DNA from: Methanobacteriota archaeon
Lineage (GTDB): Archaea > Halobacteriota > Methanomicrobia > Methanomicrobiales > Methanomicrobiaceae
Reading direction: 5' to 3'
DNA: 64,000 bases
NCBI GenBank assembly: GCA_023396365.1
Contig: JAEWWL010000052.1
Location: 1-64,000, forward strand
The position numbers were made by a program, and so were the translations under genes. The notes under the pieces were generated by a model. The model was not told the origin of the DNA, did not search any database, and saw only the letters and a program-made list of their open reading frames with translations. Position 1 is the stretch's first letter. Each line of letters opens with the position of its first letter. Below, piece by piece: positions 54,557 to 63,447 of the stretch.

Positions 54557-55471
54557 ATGTCTGAAAAACAGTGGGGAATTAAGGCTGCCAAATCAGAAGG
54601 TGAGGCTGTCCGCCAGAGGCTTATCCGGCAGGGCTTTTATGACAGGAGATTTAAGCCAAAGTCCTGCGGTGATTTTTTAATATTTCCCCTGATTTCAGAA
54701 GAAGGCTCTTGTGGCAGATATATTTTTGAAAAAAACCCTGAAAAAAGAGAGCCTGCACGGCATGAGCTTATTGGCGGAATAGCGGTGATGCAGGAGGATG
54801 ATTTGAAAGAAGCGGAGTATCTCTTAAAATCACGGCCTGTAATTCATACTGTCCTTTATTCCAAAGGTCCTGTCTCAGGCGAATACAGGACGAAGGATTT
54901 TAAGGTGCTCGCCGGAGAAAATACAACACGGACAAATTATACTGAATACAATTGCCATTTTGCAATTGATCTCTCTGTTGCATATTTCTCTGCAAGGCTT
55001 GCAAATGAAAGGCAAAGAATTCTCGGGCTCATGAAGGAGAATGAGAGAGTTCTTGATATGTTTGCCGGTGTCGGGCCTTTTCCGGTTATTTTATCCCAAA
55101 AAGCATCTGTAATTTATGCAGGGGATATAAATCCGGGTGCAGTCAGGCTGATGCGTGAGAATATAACGCTGAACCGGAGAAAAAATATTATCCCTATGCT
55201 TTGTGATGCCCTGAATCTTGTGGATATTCTGATGCCTCATTCCTTTGACAGGATTATCATGAACCTTCCGATGAAATCATCTGCATTCTTAAATACGGCA
55301 TTTAAGCTTTGCAAAATAGGCGGGACGATTCATTATTATACTCTTCAGTCCGAAGAGGGTGAAATGCAAAAATTGCTGCGGGAATTTACAAAAGGGGAAA
55401 TTTATGAGAGAAAAGTCCGTTCATATTCACCGGACCGGCATCATGCTGTGTATGATATCTGCTGTATTTAG
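54557..55471 (+). CDS. trm5: tRNA (guanine37-N1)-methyltransferase, aTrm5
   Basis: The 304-residue class I methyltransferase has an N-terminal D1-like region, the HFAIDLSVAYFSARLANERQRI block, the SAM loop VLDMFAGVGPFPV, GDINPGAVRLMRENI and the NLPM motif near the end. It methylates N1 of G37 in tRNA and helps keep the reading frame. Start is the ATG of MSEKQWG. Confidence 0.9.
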   Translation: MSEKQWGIKAAKSEGEAVRQRLIRQGFYDRRFKPKSCGDFLIFPLISEEGSCGRYIFEKNPEKREPARHELIGGIAVMQEDDLKEAEYLLKSRPVIHTVLYSKGPVSGEYRTKDFKVLAGENTTRTNYTEYNCHFAIDLSVAYFSARLANERQRILGLMKENERVLDMFAGVGPFPVILSQKASVIYAGDINPGAVRLMRENITLNRRKNIIPMLCDALNLVDILMPHSFDRIIMNLPMKSSAFLNTAFKLCKIGGTIHYYTLQSEEGEMQKLLREFTKGEIYERKVRSYSPDRHHAVYDICCI

Positions 55472-55492
55472 GCAGAAATCAGCATCTTTTTT

Positions 55493-56056
55493 TTAGTTTT
55501 TGATTCTTATTTTCAGATACTGATAACCAAGGTCATTGGCAACCAGTCTCCATATTTCATCATCAGGAAGAAAGCGTTTTGAAAGCGGAATTATATTCTG
55601 ACGAATTCTGTAGCATTTCTTAATTCCCGTATAGTCTGATACTAAAAATGTCTCTTTTTCCTGCGGCGGGAAAAACATGCAGATATATTTTTTTGTTGCA
55701 ACTATCATTCCTGCCATATTAAGGGCACAGGCAGTTTTGATGTCGGGAAGAGAAAATCCGCCGCCGCAGGGATGATTATGCATGAATATTTTCCCCTGAA
55801 GTATGTAAAGATCATTATAAAAAAAATTGATGCTGTTTCTGCCGCCATTCATTTTGAAAAGAAACAAGCCGTTTTTATCAAAAACAATTCCCTTCTCAAA
55901 GACAGAGTCTTTAATTTCAAAGACATAATTCATGAAATTTTTATCAAGCAAAATTTTATCGTCGTCTCCTCTTTTTTTAAGTTCTGCCGTATTGTCTGTT
56001 TTTAATGTCTTTGCTTTCTCTCCGGAACTTTTTGATTTCATATGCGTAATTATCAA
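55493..56056 (-). CDS. JAMM/JAB-like domain protein
   Basis: A 187-residue protein with IFMHNHPCGGGFSLPDIKTA near the centre, which contains the metal motif His-x-His...Ser-x-x-Asp of JAB/JAMM proteases. A Glu partner is not obvious. JAMM proteins cleave ubiquitin-like tails or other isopeptide bonds; no ubiquitin-like or E1-like gene lies nearby. The start may be the second Met (56041). No known family is certain. Confidence 0.65.
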   Translation of the reverse strand: MIITHMKSKSSGEKAKTLKTDNTAELKKRGDDDKILLDKNFMNYVFEIKDSVFEKGIVFDKNGLFLFKMNGGRNSINFFYNDLYILQGKIFMHNHPCGGGFSLPDIKTACALNMAGMIVATKKYICMFFPPQEKETFLVSDYTGIKKCYRIRQNIIPLSKRFLPDDEIWRLVANDLGYQYLKIRIKN

Positions 56057-56265
56057 TGCATTTTAGTAAATTTAAATTGTCCTTAATATGTTTTTTTTGA
56101 TAAGATGCTTCACATACATTATAAGTATGGATGCAGAAAAAATACTGGTTTTTAAAAACCGGCGTACTTTATAAAATCAGGGCTTGGTTTAAACAGGAAT
56201 CTGTTAATTTGTTCTGGTGCATATATTCATTCGCCTTATTTAAAAAAGCATAGAGGTGATTTTAA

Positions 56266-57114
56266 TTGGCAGAAGAGGATTTGGTAGTGGATGCTGATGG
56301 CATAAACAGCTTTTTTGAGATTTTAAAGAATCAGTCTGTTGATCATATCATAGGTGCAGTTCTTGTTCTTGCAGTAGGGTATATTGTTGTAAAAATACTT
56401 GTTCGCCAGTTCACAAAGATTGGTGAGAGAGGGCTTAACATTCCTGCCCTTACGATGCTTCAGATAACACGGGCAGTCAAAATATTTTTGTATTTTATTA
56501 TTGTTATGACTGCCCTTGGAATACTCGGCTTTGACGTGAGCGGACTAATGATAAGCATCGCTGCAGGAATCTCAATAATTCTTGGTTTTGGCCTTCAGGA
56601 TACTGTAAACAACATTGCATCAGGAGTCTGGATTTCAGCATCACGGGCATATGATCTTGAAGATGAGGTTATTATTGCAGGCGAATCAGGTATTGTAAAA
56701 AATGTAAGTATTATGGCAACTGAACTAAAGAAGCTTGACAACACAAGAGTTTTGGTTCCAAATGCAAAGGTATGGAACAGCCCTATTACTAATGTGACGC
56801 GGATGGACAAGAAGATGATAGTGGCCGATTACGGTGTCGGCTATGAGACAAACATCAATGATGCAATATCGGTTGCACTTGCTGTTGCAGACAGTGATCC
56901 CCGGCTGCACAGGGAGCCTGCACCTATTGTCAGATTTAAGGAGATGGCAGACTCTGCTGTAATTCTGCAGCTTCGCGTCTGGGTCGATACTGATGATTAT
57001 TACCAGGCAAAATCTGATGTTTTAAAATCACTCTTTGAAAAACTCGGAGAGGCAGGAATCAATATTCCGTTCCCGCAGAGGGATGTCCATATAATAGAGA
57101 AGAAAAGCAGATAA
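56266..57114 (+). CDS. mscS: Small-conductance mechanosensitive channel (MscS type)
   Basis: A 282-residue MscS-like channel: helices HIIGAVLVLAVGYIVVKILV and AVKIFLYFIIVMTALGILGF, the pore helix GLMISIAAGISIILGFGLQDTVNNIASGVW (split), and the cytoplasmic beta domain. The start is TTG with AGAGGTGAT about 8 bases upstream. It relieves osmotic pressure. Monocistronic. Confidence 0.92.
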   Translation: MAEEDLVVDADGINSFFEILKNQSVDHIIGAVLVLAVGYIVVKILVRQFTKIGERGLNIPALTMLQITRAVKIFLYFIIVMTALGILGFDVSGLMISIAAGISIILGFGLQDTVNNIASGVWISASRAYDLEDEVIIAGESGIVKNVSIMATELKKLDNTRVLVPNAKVWNSPITNVTRMDKKMIVADYGVGYETNINDAISVALAVADSDPRLHREPAPIVRFKEMADSAVILQLRVWVDTDDYYQAKSDVLKSLFEKLGEAGINIPFPQRDVHIIEKKSR

Positions 57115-57250
57115 AAAATTAAATTTATTAAATTTTTAAGCTCTTTTTTTTTGTCAGAGTGCCTTATTCAGATAAGGCAGATTTATAAATATATAATCTG
57201 AAAGATATTATTCGGCCGCAATAACTGAATATTTCTATGAATTTAAAGAA

Positions 57251-57799
57251 ATGCGGTTAAGATGTGGTGAGGGGATAATAATCAGAACAGGAATTTTTTT
57301 AATAACTGCAATTTTTCTGCTATTTGGAATAGTTATTTGTGATGCCTGTGCATCAAAGACAGCATTTGAAGAGATGAGTATTCGGTCAGGTTCGGACAGC
57401 TATTATGAAAGGCAGTTCAAAATTCTTGATTATGAATTGTCCGGAAGAATCGACAGCATAATAATTTTGCCTGAAGGAATTTTTGAATGCCGCAATGATT
57501 ATCTTAAAAATCCTGATAACTTTCATTACAGCAGTCTGTGGTATCAGCAAAGATCTGATATTATTCTAAAAAATGCATTGCCTGAAATAAAATCAGCAAG
57601 ACTTTTTATGCCAAACGGACCATTTTCTTCGCTTGGATGTGATTATAAGATGGTTATTTCGGCAGGGGTCTGGTATGACAGGCACGACTGCCCGGATAAG
57701 ATAATGAAACTTTATGAAATAATTCAAAAATGTGCATTCAATGAAGGTTATAACAAAACAGCAGTTATCATAAACAGGGATATTATTTTACTGGATTAA
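57251..57799 (+). CDS. Hypothetical exported or membrane-anchored protein (182 residues)
   Basis: I recognise no family. The N-terminus has a basic stretch and a hydrophobic helix (IIIRTGIFLITAIFLLFGIVI), then a soluble domain with SDSYYERQFKILDYELSG, a LPEGIFECRNDYLKNPDN loop and six Cys in total. It may be a secreted protein with disulfides. It is flanked by mscS and the convergent tspO gene. Confidence 0.65.
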   Translation: MRLRCGEGIIIRTGIFLITAIFLLFGIVICDACASKTAFEEMSIRSGSDSYYERQFKILDYELSGRIDSIIILPEGIFECRNDYLKNPDNFHYSSLWYQQRSDIILKNALPEIKSARLFMPNGPFSSLGCDYKMVISAGVWYDRHDCPDKIMKLYEIIQKCAFNEGYNKTAVIINRDIILLD

Positions 57800-57851
57800 G
57801 AGATGCTTTGGATAATTTCAAAATTTTATCCAAAAAAAATAAAGATATTTT

Positions 57852-58352
57852 TTAGAAAACAACCGGATTTAACAGGAGTATTGCGGCATTTAGTAATGTT
57901 GCAAATGATACCCAGGCAATATAGGGGATTAATAGATAGCCTGCGTTTTTGCTGACCCTGTATGATGCAATGATCGTTTCTGCAATGAATATCCACAGGA
58001 ATATTATTCCTATCAGGCCATACATGGGATTTTGCAGTCCGAAGAACAGGTAAGACCATAATATATTCAACAGAAGCTGGATTGCAAAAAATCCAAGGGC
58101 AACTTTGACATGCCTGTCTTCGCGGTCCTCAATCCAGATTAGATAAAGACAGATTCCCATCAGGGTATAAAGAATTGTCCAGGCAATAGGAAATGCAATT
58201 GAAGGCGGCAAAAACCATGGTTTAATCAGGCCTGCATACCATGAATCCGGCCCTGTCTGTGTAAATATGCTTCCTACAGCCCCGGCAAGGTTGCATCCTA
58301 TAACTGATGCTGCCAACGCTGCCGGATTTTTTATTTTCTGTTTAATCTCCAT
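57852..58352 (-). CDS. tspO: TspO/MBR family protein
   Basis: A 166-residue five-helix membrane protein: GPDSWYAGLIKPWFLPPSIAFPIAWTILY (WY-x-x-L-x-KP-x-x-x-PP, split across helices) and IIFLWIFIAETIIASYRVSKNAGYLLIPYIAWVSFATLLN matches TspO. These bind tetrapyrroles and small ligands; the native ligand in archaea is unknown. Confidence 0.9.
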   Translation of the reverse strand: MEIKQKIKNPAALAASVIGCNLAGAVGSIFTQTGPDSWYAGLIKPWFLPPSIAFPIAWTILYTLMGICLYLIWIEDREDRHVKVALGFFAIQLLLNILWSYLFFGLQNPMYGLIGIIFLWIFIAETIIASYRVSKNAGYLLIPYIAWVSFATLLNAAILLLNPVVF

Positions 58353-58470
58353 ATCAAAGACCCCTGATTGTTGTTATCTTTATTTATTTATAATTATCAT
58401 TGCTTCAACTTTTCTTTAAGAATTTTTCAGGATTTTACTCTTTCAATGCGCCAAAAAAAATTGTTTTTTT

Positions 58471-58860
58471 TTATGCAGGAATAAATTTTGTTCCGTATAC
58501 AATAACGCCGCTTTCTCCATCTGCAGTTATCTTTCTGAATGTGGATTTTACAGGCATTCCGATATATACCTTGTCAATATCGCAGATTAACTGTCCTGTA
58601 AGCCTTGTTCCCTCATCAAGCTCGATTATTGCAACTGCAAAGGGTGTCTGAAGATCGTATTCTTCGCTTGCCGTCCGGACTATTGAGAATGTGACAACCT
58701 TTCCGGTTCCCTTAAATTTGTGTTCGACAATTTTGCCGTTTCTTCTGCATGTGGGGCAGAGTGTTCTTGGCGGGAAGAAGTATTTTCCGCATGTTTCGCA
58801 TTTTGTTCCGATAAGATTATAGCGGCTGTGCTGCTTTCTCCAGAATCGTGGAACTGACAT
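58471..58860 (-). CDS. DUF35 (OB-fold, zinc-ribbon) acyl-CoA binding partner
   Basis: The 129-residue DUF35 protein has the zinc ribbon CETCGKYFFPPRTLCPTC (about 23-40), then an OB-fold with GTGKVVTFSIVR and FAVAIIELDEG. In archaea it joins the thiolase and HMG-CoA synthase into one complex that channels acetoacetyl-CoA. It lies 2 bp from the thiolase gene. Confidence 0.92.
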   Translation of the reverse strand: MSVPRFWRKQHSRYNLIGTKCETCGKYFFPPRTLCPTCRRNGKIVEHKFKGTGKVVTFSIVRTASEEYDLQTPFAVAIIELDEGTRLTGQLICDIDKVYIGMPVKSTFRKITADGESGVIVYGTKFIPA

Positions 58861-58862
58861 TT

Positions 58863-60029
58863 TCAGGCCCTCCTGAATATATTTGTAACAACGGTTGCAC
58901 CGGTTCCTCCGACATTGTGTGTCATTCCTACCTGTGCACCGTCAACCTGCCTCTTTCCGGCTTCTCCGCGAAGCTGTGCGACAATTTCACAGACCTGTTT
59001 GATGCCTGTTGCTCCAACCGGGTGTCCGCATGCCTTAAGGCCGCCGCTTGTGTTGACAGGAAGCTTTCCGCCGAGCGCTGTCTCGCCGTCTGCGGTTAAT
59101 TTTCCTGCCTCTCCCTTTTTGCAGAATCCTATATCCTCTATTGCGCAGAGCTCTGCAATTGTGAAGCAGTCGTGAACCTCGACAAGATCTATGTCTTTTC
59201 TCTCAAGCTTTGCCATCTTAAATGCCCTGTCTGCTGCGGCAACGGTTGCGTCGAGTGTGCTTATATCGCGCCTGTCATGAAGTGAAATGGTATCAGTTGC
59301 CTGTGTGGATGCAAGGACCTTTATCGGACAGTCTGTAAATTCCTTTGCCTTTTCCATAGAGCAGAGAATTACTGCAGCAGCGCCGTCTGTAACCGGTGAG
59401 CAGTCCAGAAGGCGAAGCGGGTCTGCAACAAGTGTGGACTTCATTACTGCGTCAACAGTAATCTCCTTTCTATACTGTGCAATCGGGTTTCTTGCGCCGT
59501 TGTAGTGATTTTTGACTGCAACCTGTGCAAGCTGCTCGCGTGTCAGGCCGTATTTGTGCATGTAGTCAACGGCAATCATTGCGTATAGCGCCGGGAATGT
59601 AACGCCATACATTCCTTCCCATTCCCTGTCAGCAGCGCCTGCAAGTGCATCTGTTGTCTCACCGCCGGAGACGTCTGTCATCTTCTCAACACCTGCGGCG
59701 ATTACAATATCCTGTGTGCCTGATGCAATAGTGTTTACAGCCTGCCTGAAAGCAAGACCTCCTGATGCGCATGCGGCTTCGGTTCTTGTTGATGGGATGT
59801 GATTTGTTGCAAGACCTGAGTAGTCTGCAATTAAAGCTCCGATGTGCTCCTGAAGAACAAATCTTCCTCCGCTCATGTTCCCGACAAACATCTCCTGAAT
59901 CTGGTCGCCGTCCATTCCGGCATCCTCAATTGCCTTTCCGCCTGCCTCGACGCAGAGCTCCCTAAATGATGTGTCCCATTTCTCTCCGAATTCGGTGAGT
60001 CCTATTCCTACTACTGCTACTTCTCTCAT
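58863..60029 (-). CDS. Acetoacetyl-CoA thiolase (archaeal)
   Basis: A 388-residue thiolase: active-site Cys in [12 protein letters not shown], His in [12 protein letters not shown], and [11 protein letters not shown] near the end, where the second Cys of bacterial thiolases is replaced as in archaeal and SCP-x-type enzymes. It condenses two acetyl-CoA for mevalonate synthesis. Its start overlaps the HMG-CoA synthase stop by 4 bp. Confidence 0.92.
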   Translation of the reverse strand: MREVAVVGIGLTEFGEKWDTSFRELCVEAGGKAIEDAGMDGDQIQEMFVGNMSGGRFVLQEHIGALIADYSGLATNHIPSTRTEAACASGGLAFRQAVNTIASGTQDIVIAAGVEKMTDVSGGETTDALAGAADREWEGMYGVTFPALYAMIAVDYMHKYGLTREQLAQVAVKNHYNGARNPIAQYRKEITVDAVMKSTLVADPLRLLDCSPVTDGAAAVILCSMEKAKEFTDCPIKVLASTQATDTISLHDRRDISTLDATVAAADRAFKMAKLERKDIDLVEVHDCFTIAELCAIEDIGFCKKGEAGKLTADGETALGGKLPVNTSGGLKACGHPVGATGIKQVCEIVAQLRGEAGKRQVDGAQVGMTHNVGGTGATVVTNIFRRA

Positions 60030-61075
60030 TTTTGCATCACTATCTTACCCTTGTGTTTTGCATACAGTGCATAGTCGAGGTATACCTTATCATTTAAGAG
60101 TTCCTCAACTCCCGGAGCCGCCTTTCTGTCAATCTTTGTATCAATTGCATCAGTAACTGTTATGTCAAATGCATCACTGCCTGAACCTGAACCGTATGAT
60201 GTGACAAAGATTCTGTCACCAGGCTTTGCAATATCCAGTGTTGCCGAAAGTCCAACGGGCACAGCGCCTGAGTATGTGTTTCCAAGACGCGGAACTGCAA
60301 GGCCCGGCTTTATCTGCTCTGATGTGAATTTGAGCATTGCGGCAACTGTCCTTGGAAACTTTGCGTTTGGCTGGTGGAAGATTGCGTAGTCGTAGTCAGA
60401 CGGCTTTGTGCTCATCTTCTCCATCATGAGGTTTGCTGCTCCCTGTATGTGTTTGAAGTATGCGGGCTCTCCTGAGAATCTTCCGCCGTGGCGGGGATAT
60501 GCCTGCCCTTCACGTCTCCAGAAGTCCGGTGTATCGGATGAGTATGAGCAGGTGTCGTTAATTTCTGCTATTACATCATCGTTTCCTATGACAAATGCTG
60601 CACCGCCGGCTGCTGCTGTGTATTCAAGTGCATCGCCTGGTGCACCCTGGGCGATATCTGCACCGATTGCAACACCGTATTTTACCATTTTGCTTTTTAC
60701 AAGACCCATGCAGGTCTGGATTCCGGCTGTTCCGGCCTTGCATGCAAATTCAAAGTCTGCAGCAGTCATAACAGGTGTTGCACCGATTGCCTCTCCTACT
60801 GTGACAGATGTCGGTTTAACTGCATATGGGTGCGATTCGCTTCCCACATATATTGCGCCGATATCATCAGGGTTTACTGCTCTTCTTGCAAGTGCAAATC
60901 TTGCTGCATTCACTGATATTGTAAGAGTGTCCTCATCAAGATCCGGAACAGACTTTTCAAAAACTCCAAGTCCGTTCGCTATTTCAGCGCCGTTAGATCC
61001 CCAGACCCTCGCAATCTCCTCTGTTTTGATGCGGTATCTCGGGATATATGCACCGTATGTAATAATTCCTACCAT
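60026..61075 (-). CDS. Hydroxymethylglutaryl-CoA synthase
   Basis: A 349-residue synthase of the archaeal type: [19 protein letters not shown], the active-site Cys in [31 protein letters not shown] and [16 protein letters not shown] (His). It makes HMG-CoA from acetoacetyl-CoA, handed over by the thiolase. It overlaps the HTH regulator gene by 7 bp. Confidence 0.93.
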   Translation of the reverse strand: MVGIITYGAYIPRYRIKTEEIARVWGSNGAEIANGLGVFEKSVPDLDEDTLTISVNAARFALARRAVNPDDIGAIYVGSESHPYAVKPTSVTVGEAIGATPVMTAADFEFACKAGTAGIQTCMGLVKSKMVKYGVAIGADIAQGAPGDALEYTAAAGGAAFVIGNDDVIAEINDTCSYSSDTPDFWRREGQAYPRHGGRFSGEPAYFKHIQGAANLMMEKMSTKPSDYDYAIFHQPNAKFPRTVAAMLKFTSEQIKPGLAVPRLGNTYSGAVPVGLSATLDIAKPGDRIFVTSYGSGSGSDAFDITVTDAIDTKIDRKAAPGVEELLNDKVYLDYALYAKHKGKIVMQK

Positions 61076-61779
61076 GGTTCTTCCCTCAGAACTTTAACAA
61101 TCCTGTCAGTATCCATTTCTGTTGTCAGAAGGGCAATTTTATCCCTTGAAGCAAGTTCAGGCACAATCGGGTGAATCTTTTCAGGAGTTATTCCCTGGAG
61201 AATCACACACCTGGGTTTGAATGGTGTAACACGGATTGCTATCATCGGCGATTTGCCGGTTGAGACGTTTGTAAAAATTAATGCCCTCTCTGTGCTCCAG
61301 CCATAGATTTTATTGAATTCTGCAGCTGAGAGCGAAACGATGGCATTTAAACTGTTGACGACTGTGTAGCCGTAAATCTGTCTGTCGGTTGAGCCTGTAA
61401 CCAGTCTGCATTCTATTGCATCACACAGGCTTTTCAGCGGAATTGATGTGTCATAGTCATGCATGTCATAGATTACATCATCGTCAAAGTCACTGTAGAG
61501 GATGTTGGCGTACTTTTTCATGTAGCGTCCGCCGCTCTCCTCATCAATAGTTAAAATAGTGTCAACAATCCTTCCGACAACCGCTGTGCCGGGACTTTTC
61601 CTTCTGCCTCCTTCATAATCGGATATGACAGATGGTGAAAATCCAAGTTTTTCTGCCAGTATTCCCGGAGGGATGTTGAAGTTAATTCTCCATTTCCTAA
61701 GAGCATCTCCCGGGGAGTCTGACAGCGTAATCTCTCCTGCCATTTTTTCGGCAAGACGGTTACGCAGTGCGGATTTCAT
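61069..61779 (-). CDS. Helix-turn-helix regulator of the mevalonate operon
   Basis: A 236-residue protein with an N-terminal Cro/C1-type HTH (about residues 22-62; [20 protein letters not shown]) and a long C-terminal domain of unknown fold. It is the first gene of the operon with HMG-CoA synthase, thiolase and DUF35, a linkage common in methanogens. It could sense an isoprenoid or CoA-ester and control this operon. Regulation is inferred. Confidence 0.82.
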   Translation of the reverse strand: MKSALRNRLAEKMAGEITLSDSPGDALRKWRINFNIPPGILAEKLGFSPSVISDYEGGRRKSPGTAVVGRIVDTILTIDEESGGRYMKKYANILYSDFDDDVIYDMHDYDTSIPLKSLCDAIECRLVTGSTDRQIYGYTVVNSLNAIVSLSAAEFNKIYGWSTERALIFTNVSTGKSPMIAIRVTPFKPRCVILQGITPEKIHPIVPELASRDKIALLTTEMDTDRIVKVLREEPW

Positions 61780-61784
61780 GTAAT

Positions 61785-61894
61785 TATATGAGTTTTTACT
61801 ACATTATATAATTAGCGAAAACAGATTCGTCATTTCACGAAAGCAATATTGCGTTGAATATATCCCTGCAAAAGCCAGAATCAAAACTCATATA
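61785..61894. promoter_or_regulatory. Shared upstream motif AAAACTCATATA before two divergent genes
   Basis: An exact 12-base motif lies once before each gene, read toward the gene: 61785-61796 on the minus strand (HTH regulator) and 61883-61894 on the plus strand (ribK). As DNA it is a 12-bp inverted repeat with about 86 bp between. It may be a regulator site or a promoter element used twice. Confidence 0.5.
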
Positions 61895-61908
61895 TGTTAA
61901 GCATAACA
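61895..61908 (+). promoter_or_regulatory. Candidate RbkR operator before ribK
   Basis: TGTTAAGCATAACA is a near-perfect palindrome (5-bp arms TGTTA and TAACA) 10 bases before the ribK start. Archaeal RbkR proteins are a riboflavin kinase with an HTH domain that bind such sites upstream of riboflavin genes. Position fits autoregulation. Confidence 0.5.
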
Positions 61909-61918
61909 ATTATGGTAT

Positions 61919-62590
61919 ATGGTGGCTACTGCCGAAGATCTTTTGTTTCTAAAAAAAACAGGGCTTATGGGAGGTCTTAGCGGTCAGGTTTCAGGCTCAT
62001 CGCAAAAACTTGCCGAATCCTTTAAGATGAGCGCCATGACTGTCTCTAGACGACTTTCAGCACTTGAAAAAGAGGGTCTTATTACACGGTCTGTAAAGCC
62101 TGACGGCCAGTATTTTACCATAACAAGATCCGGTGAGGACGCTCTTAAAAAGGAATATGCTGATTATAAAAGGCTCTTTGAAGAGAATACCGGCGTTCTT
62201 TGGATTGAGGGTGAAGTAATAAGCGGACTTGGAGAAGGCCGCTATTATGTAAGCATTCCCGGATATGTCAGCCAGTTTAAAAAGAAGCTTGGTTTTGAAC
62301 CGTATCCGGGGACTCTTAACATCAGAATTGATTCTGCCTGTATTGCAACAAGGAAAAGAGCCGAGCTTCACGGCTGGGTGGATATTGAAGGATTCACTGC
62401 CAATGACAGAACTTTTGGGAGCGCAAGGTGTCTTATTTGCAGAATTGAAGGCTTTAAGTGCGCAATAATTGTTCCCGGAAGATCACATTATCCTGATGAT
62501 ATTATTGAAGTTATATCCGAAGTCAGGCTTCGTGAAAAATTAAATTTAGTTGATGGAAGCCGCATTAAAGTGGAGGTTTGCATAAGATGA
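61919..62590 (+). CDS. ribK: CTP-dependent riboflavin kinase with N-terminal HTH (RbkR type)
   Basis: The 223-residue fusion has an N-terminal winged helix (about 1-80; SSQKLAESFKMSAMTVSRRLSALEKEGLIT, split) and a C-terminal CTP-dependent riboflavin kinase with GEGRYYVSIPGYVSQF and GFEPYPGTLNIRID. It makes FMN from riboflavin and CTP. The HTH version is known as RbkR, a bifunctional regulator. ribB follows with a 13-bp overlap. Confidence 0.93.
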   Translation: MVATAEDLLFLKKTGLMGGLSGQVSGSSQKLAESFKMSAMTVSRRLSALEKEGLITRSVKPDGQYFTITRSGEDALKKEYADYKRLFEENTGVLWIEGEVISGLGEGRYYVSIPGYVSQFKKKLGFEPYPGTLNIRIDSACIATRKRAELHGWVDIEGFTANDRTFGSARCLICRIEGFKCAIIVPGRSHYPDDIIEVISEVRLREKLNLVDGSRIKVEVCIR

Positions 62591-63261
62591 TAGAAAAAGC
62601 AATAGAAGCATTAAAAAATGGCGAGTTTATTTTAATTTACGATTTTGCCGATAGAGAGGGCGAGACTGATTTTGCAATCCGCTCTGATGCAATTTCGCCA
62701 GAACATATTAAATTGATGAGAAAGGAGGGGGGCGGTCTTATCTGCACTTCAATACACTCAAAGGCAGCAGAGAAGATGGGTCTTCCGTTTGCAAGTGAGG
62801 CTCTCCGAATGACTCATTATGCAGAGAAGGAAGGAGACATCCCTTATGATAAGGCAAATCACTCATCTTTTTCTCTTTGGGTAAACCACCGCGACACATT
62901 TACCGGAATCACCGATATTGACAGAGCCATTACAGCAAACAGGCTTGCAGATCATGTAAAGCATGCGATGAACGGTGGTTCTCTTGATTTTTCATCTGAA
63001 TTCAGAACTCCCGGTCATATGGCAACTCTTCGGGCAAATGAGGCTCTTCTTGACAAAAGACGCGGACAGACTGAACTTTCTATAGCTCTTGCTGAAATAG
63101 GTGGAATCAACCCCTGTATTACAATATGCGAGATGCTTGATGATAATACCGGAAGGGCACTTGGAAAAGAGGATGCAATGAAATATGCAGAAAAAAAAGG
63201 GCTTGTTTTTATCGGCGGATCTGAGATAGTTGATTACTGGGAAAAGAACAAAGTATACTGA
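62578..63261 (+). CDS. ribB: 3,4-Dihydroxy-2-butanone 4-phosphate synthase
   Basis: The 227-residue RibB has FADREGETDFAIRSDAI, RKEGGGLICTSIHSKAA and the typical end GSLDFSSEFRTPGHMATLRA followed by IALAEIGGINPCITICEML (split). It turns ribulose-5-phosphate into the four-carbon unit of riboflavin. It overlaps ribK by 13 bp, so the two are one operon. Confidence 0.94.
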   Translation: MHKMIEKAIEALKNGEFILIYDFADREGETDFAIRSDAISPEHIKLMRKEGGGLICTSIHSKAAEKMGLPFASEALRMTHYAEKEGDIPYDKANHSSFSLWVNHRDTFTGITDIDRAITANRLADHVKHAMNGGSLDFSSEFRTPGHMATLRANEALLDKRRGQTELSIALAEIGGINPCITICEMLDDNTGRALGKEDAMKYAEKKGLVFIGGSEIVDYWEKNKVY

Positions 63262-63447
63262 TTTTTTGTATATTGTAATCTAAAATCCAGAGTAAATCTC
63301 TACTGATATGCAAAATTGCGCATATATTTTTGGAAAAACCAAAAATTATATCTGCTGTATATACAATATAAAATCTAAGATATATCTGTCATTTATTTAT
63401 AAAAATGACCTCTGATTATTATATTTGATTGATACGGGTGCAGTATT

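Noticed and set aside
61785..61894. The 12-bp inverted repeat as a transcription terminator
   Set aside because: The arms are about 86 bp apart, each lies just upstream of a gene start, and no T-run follows.
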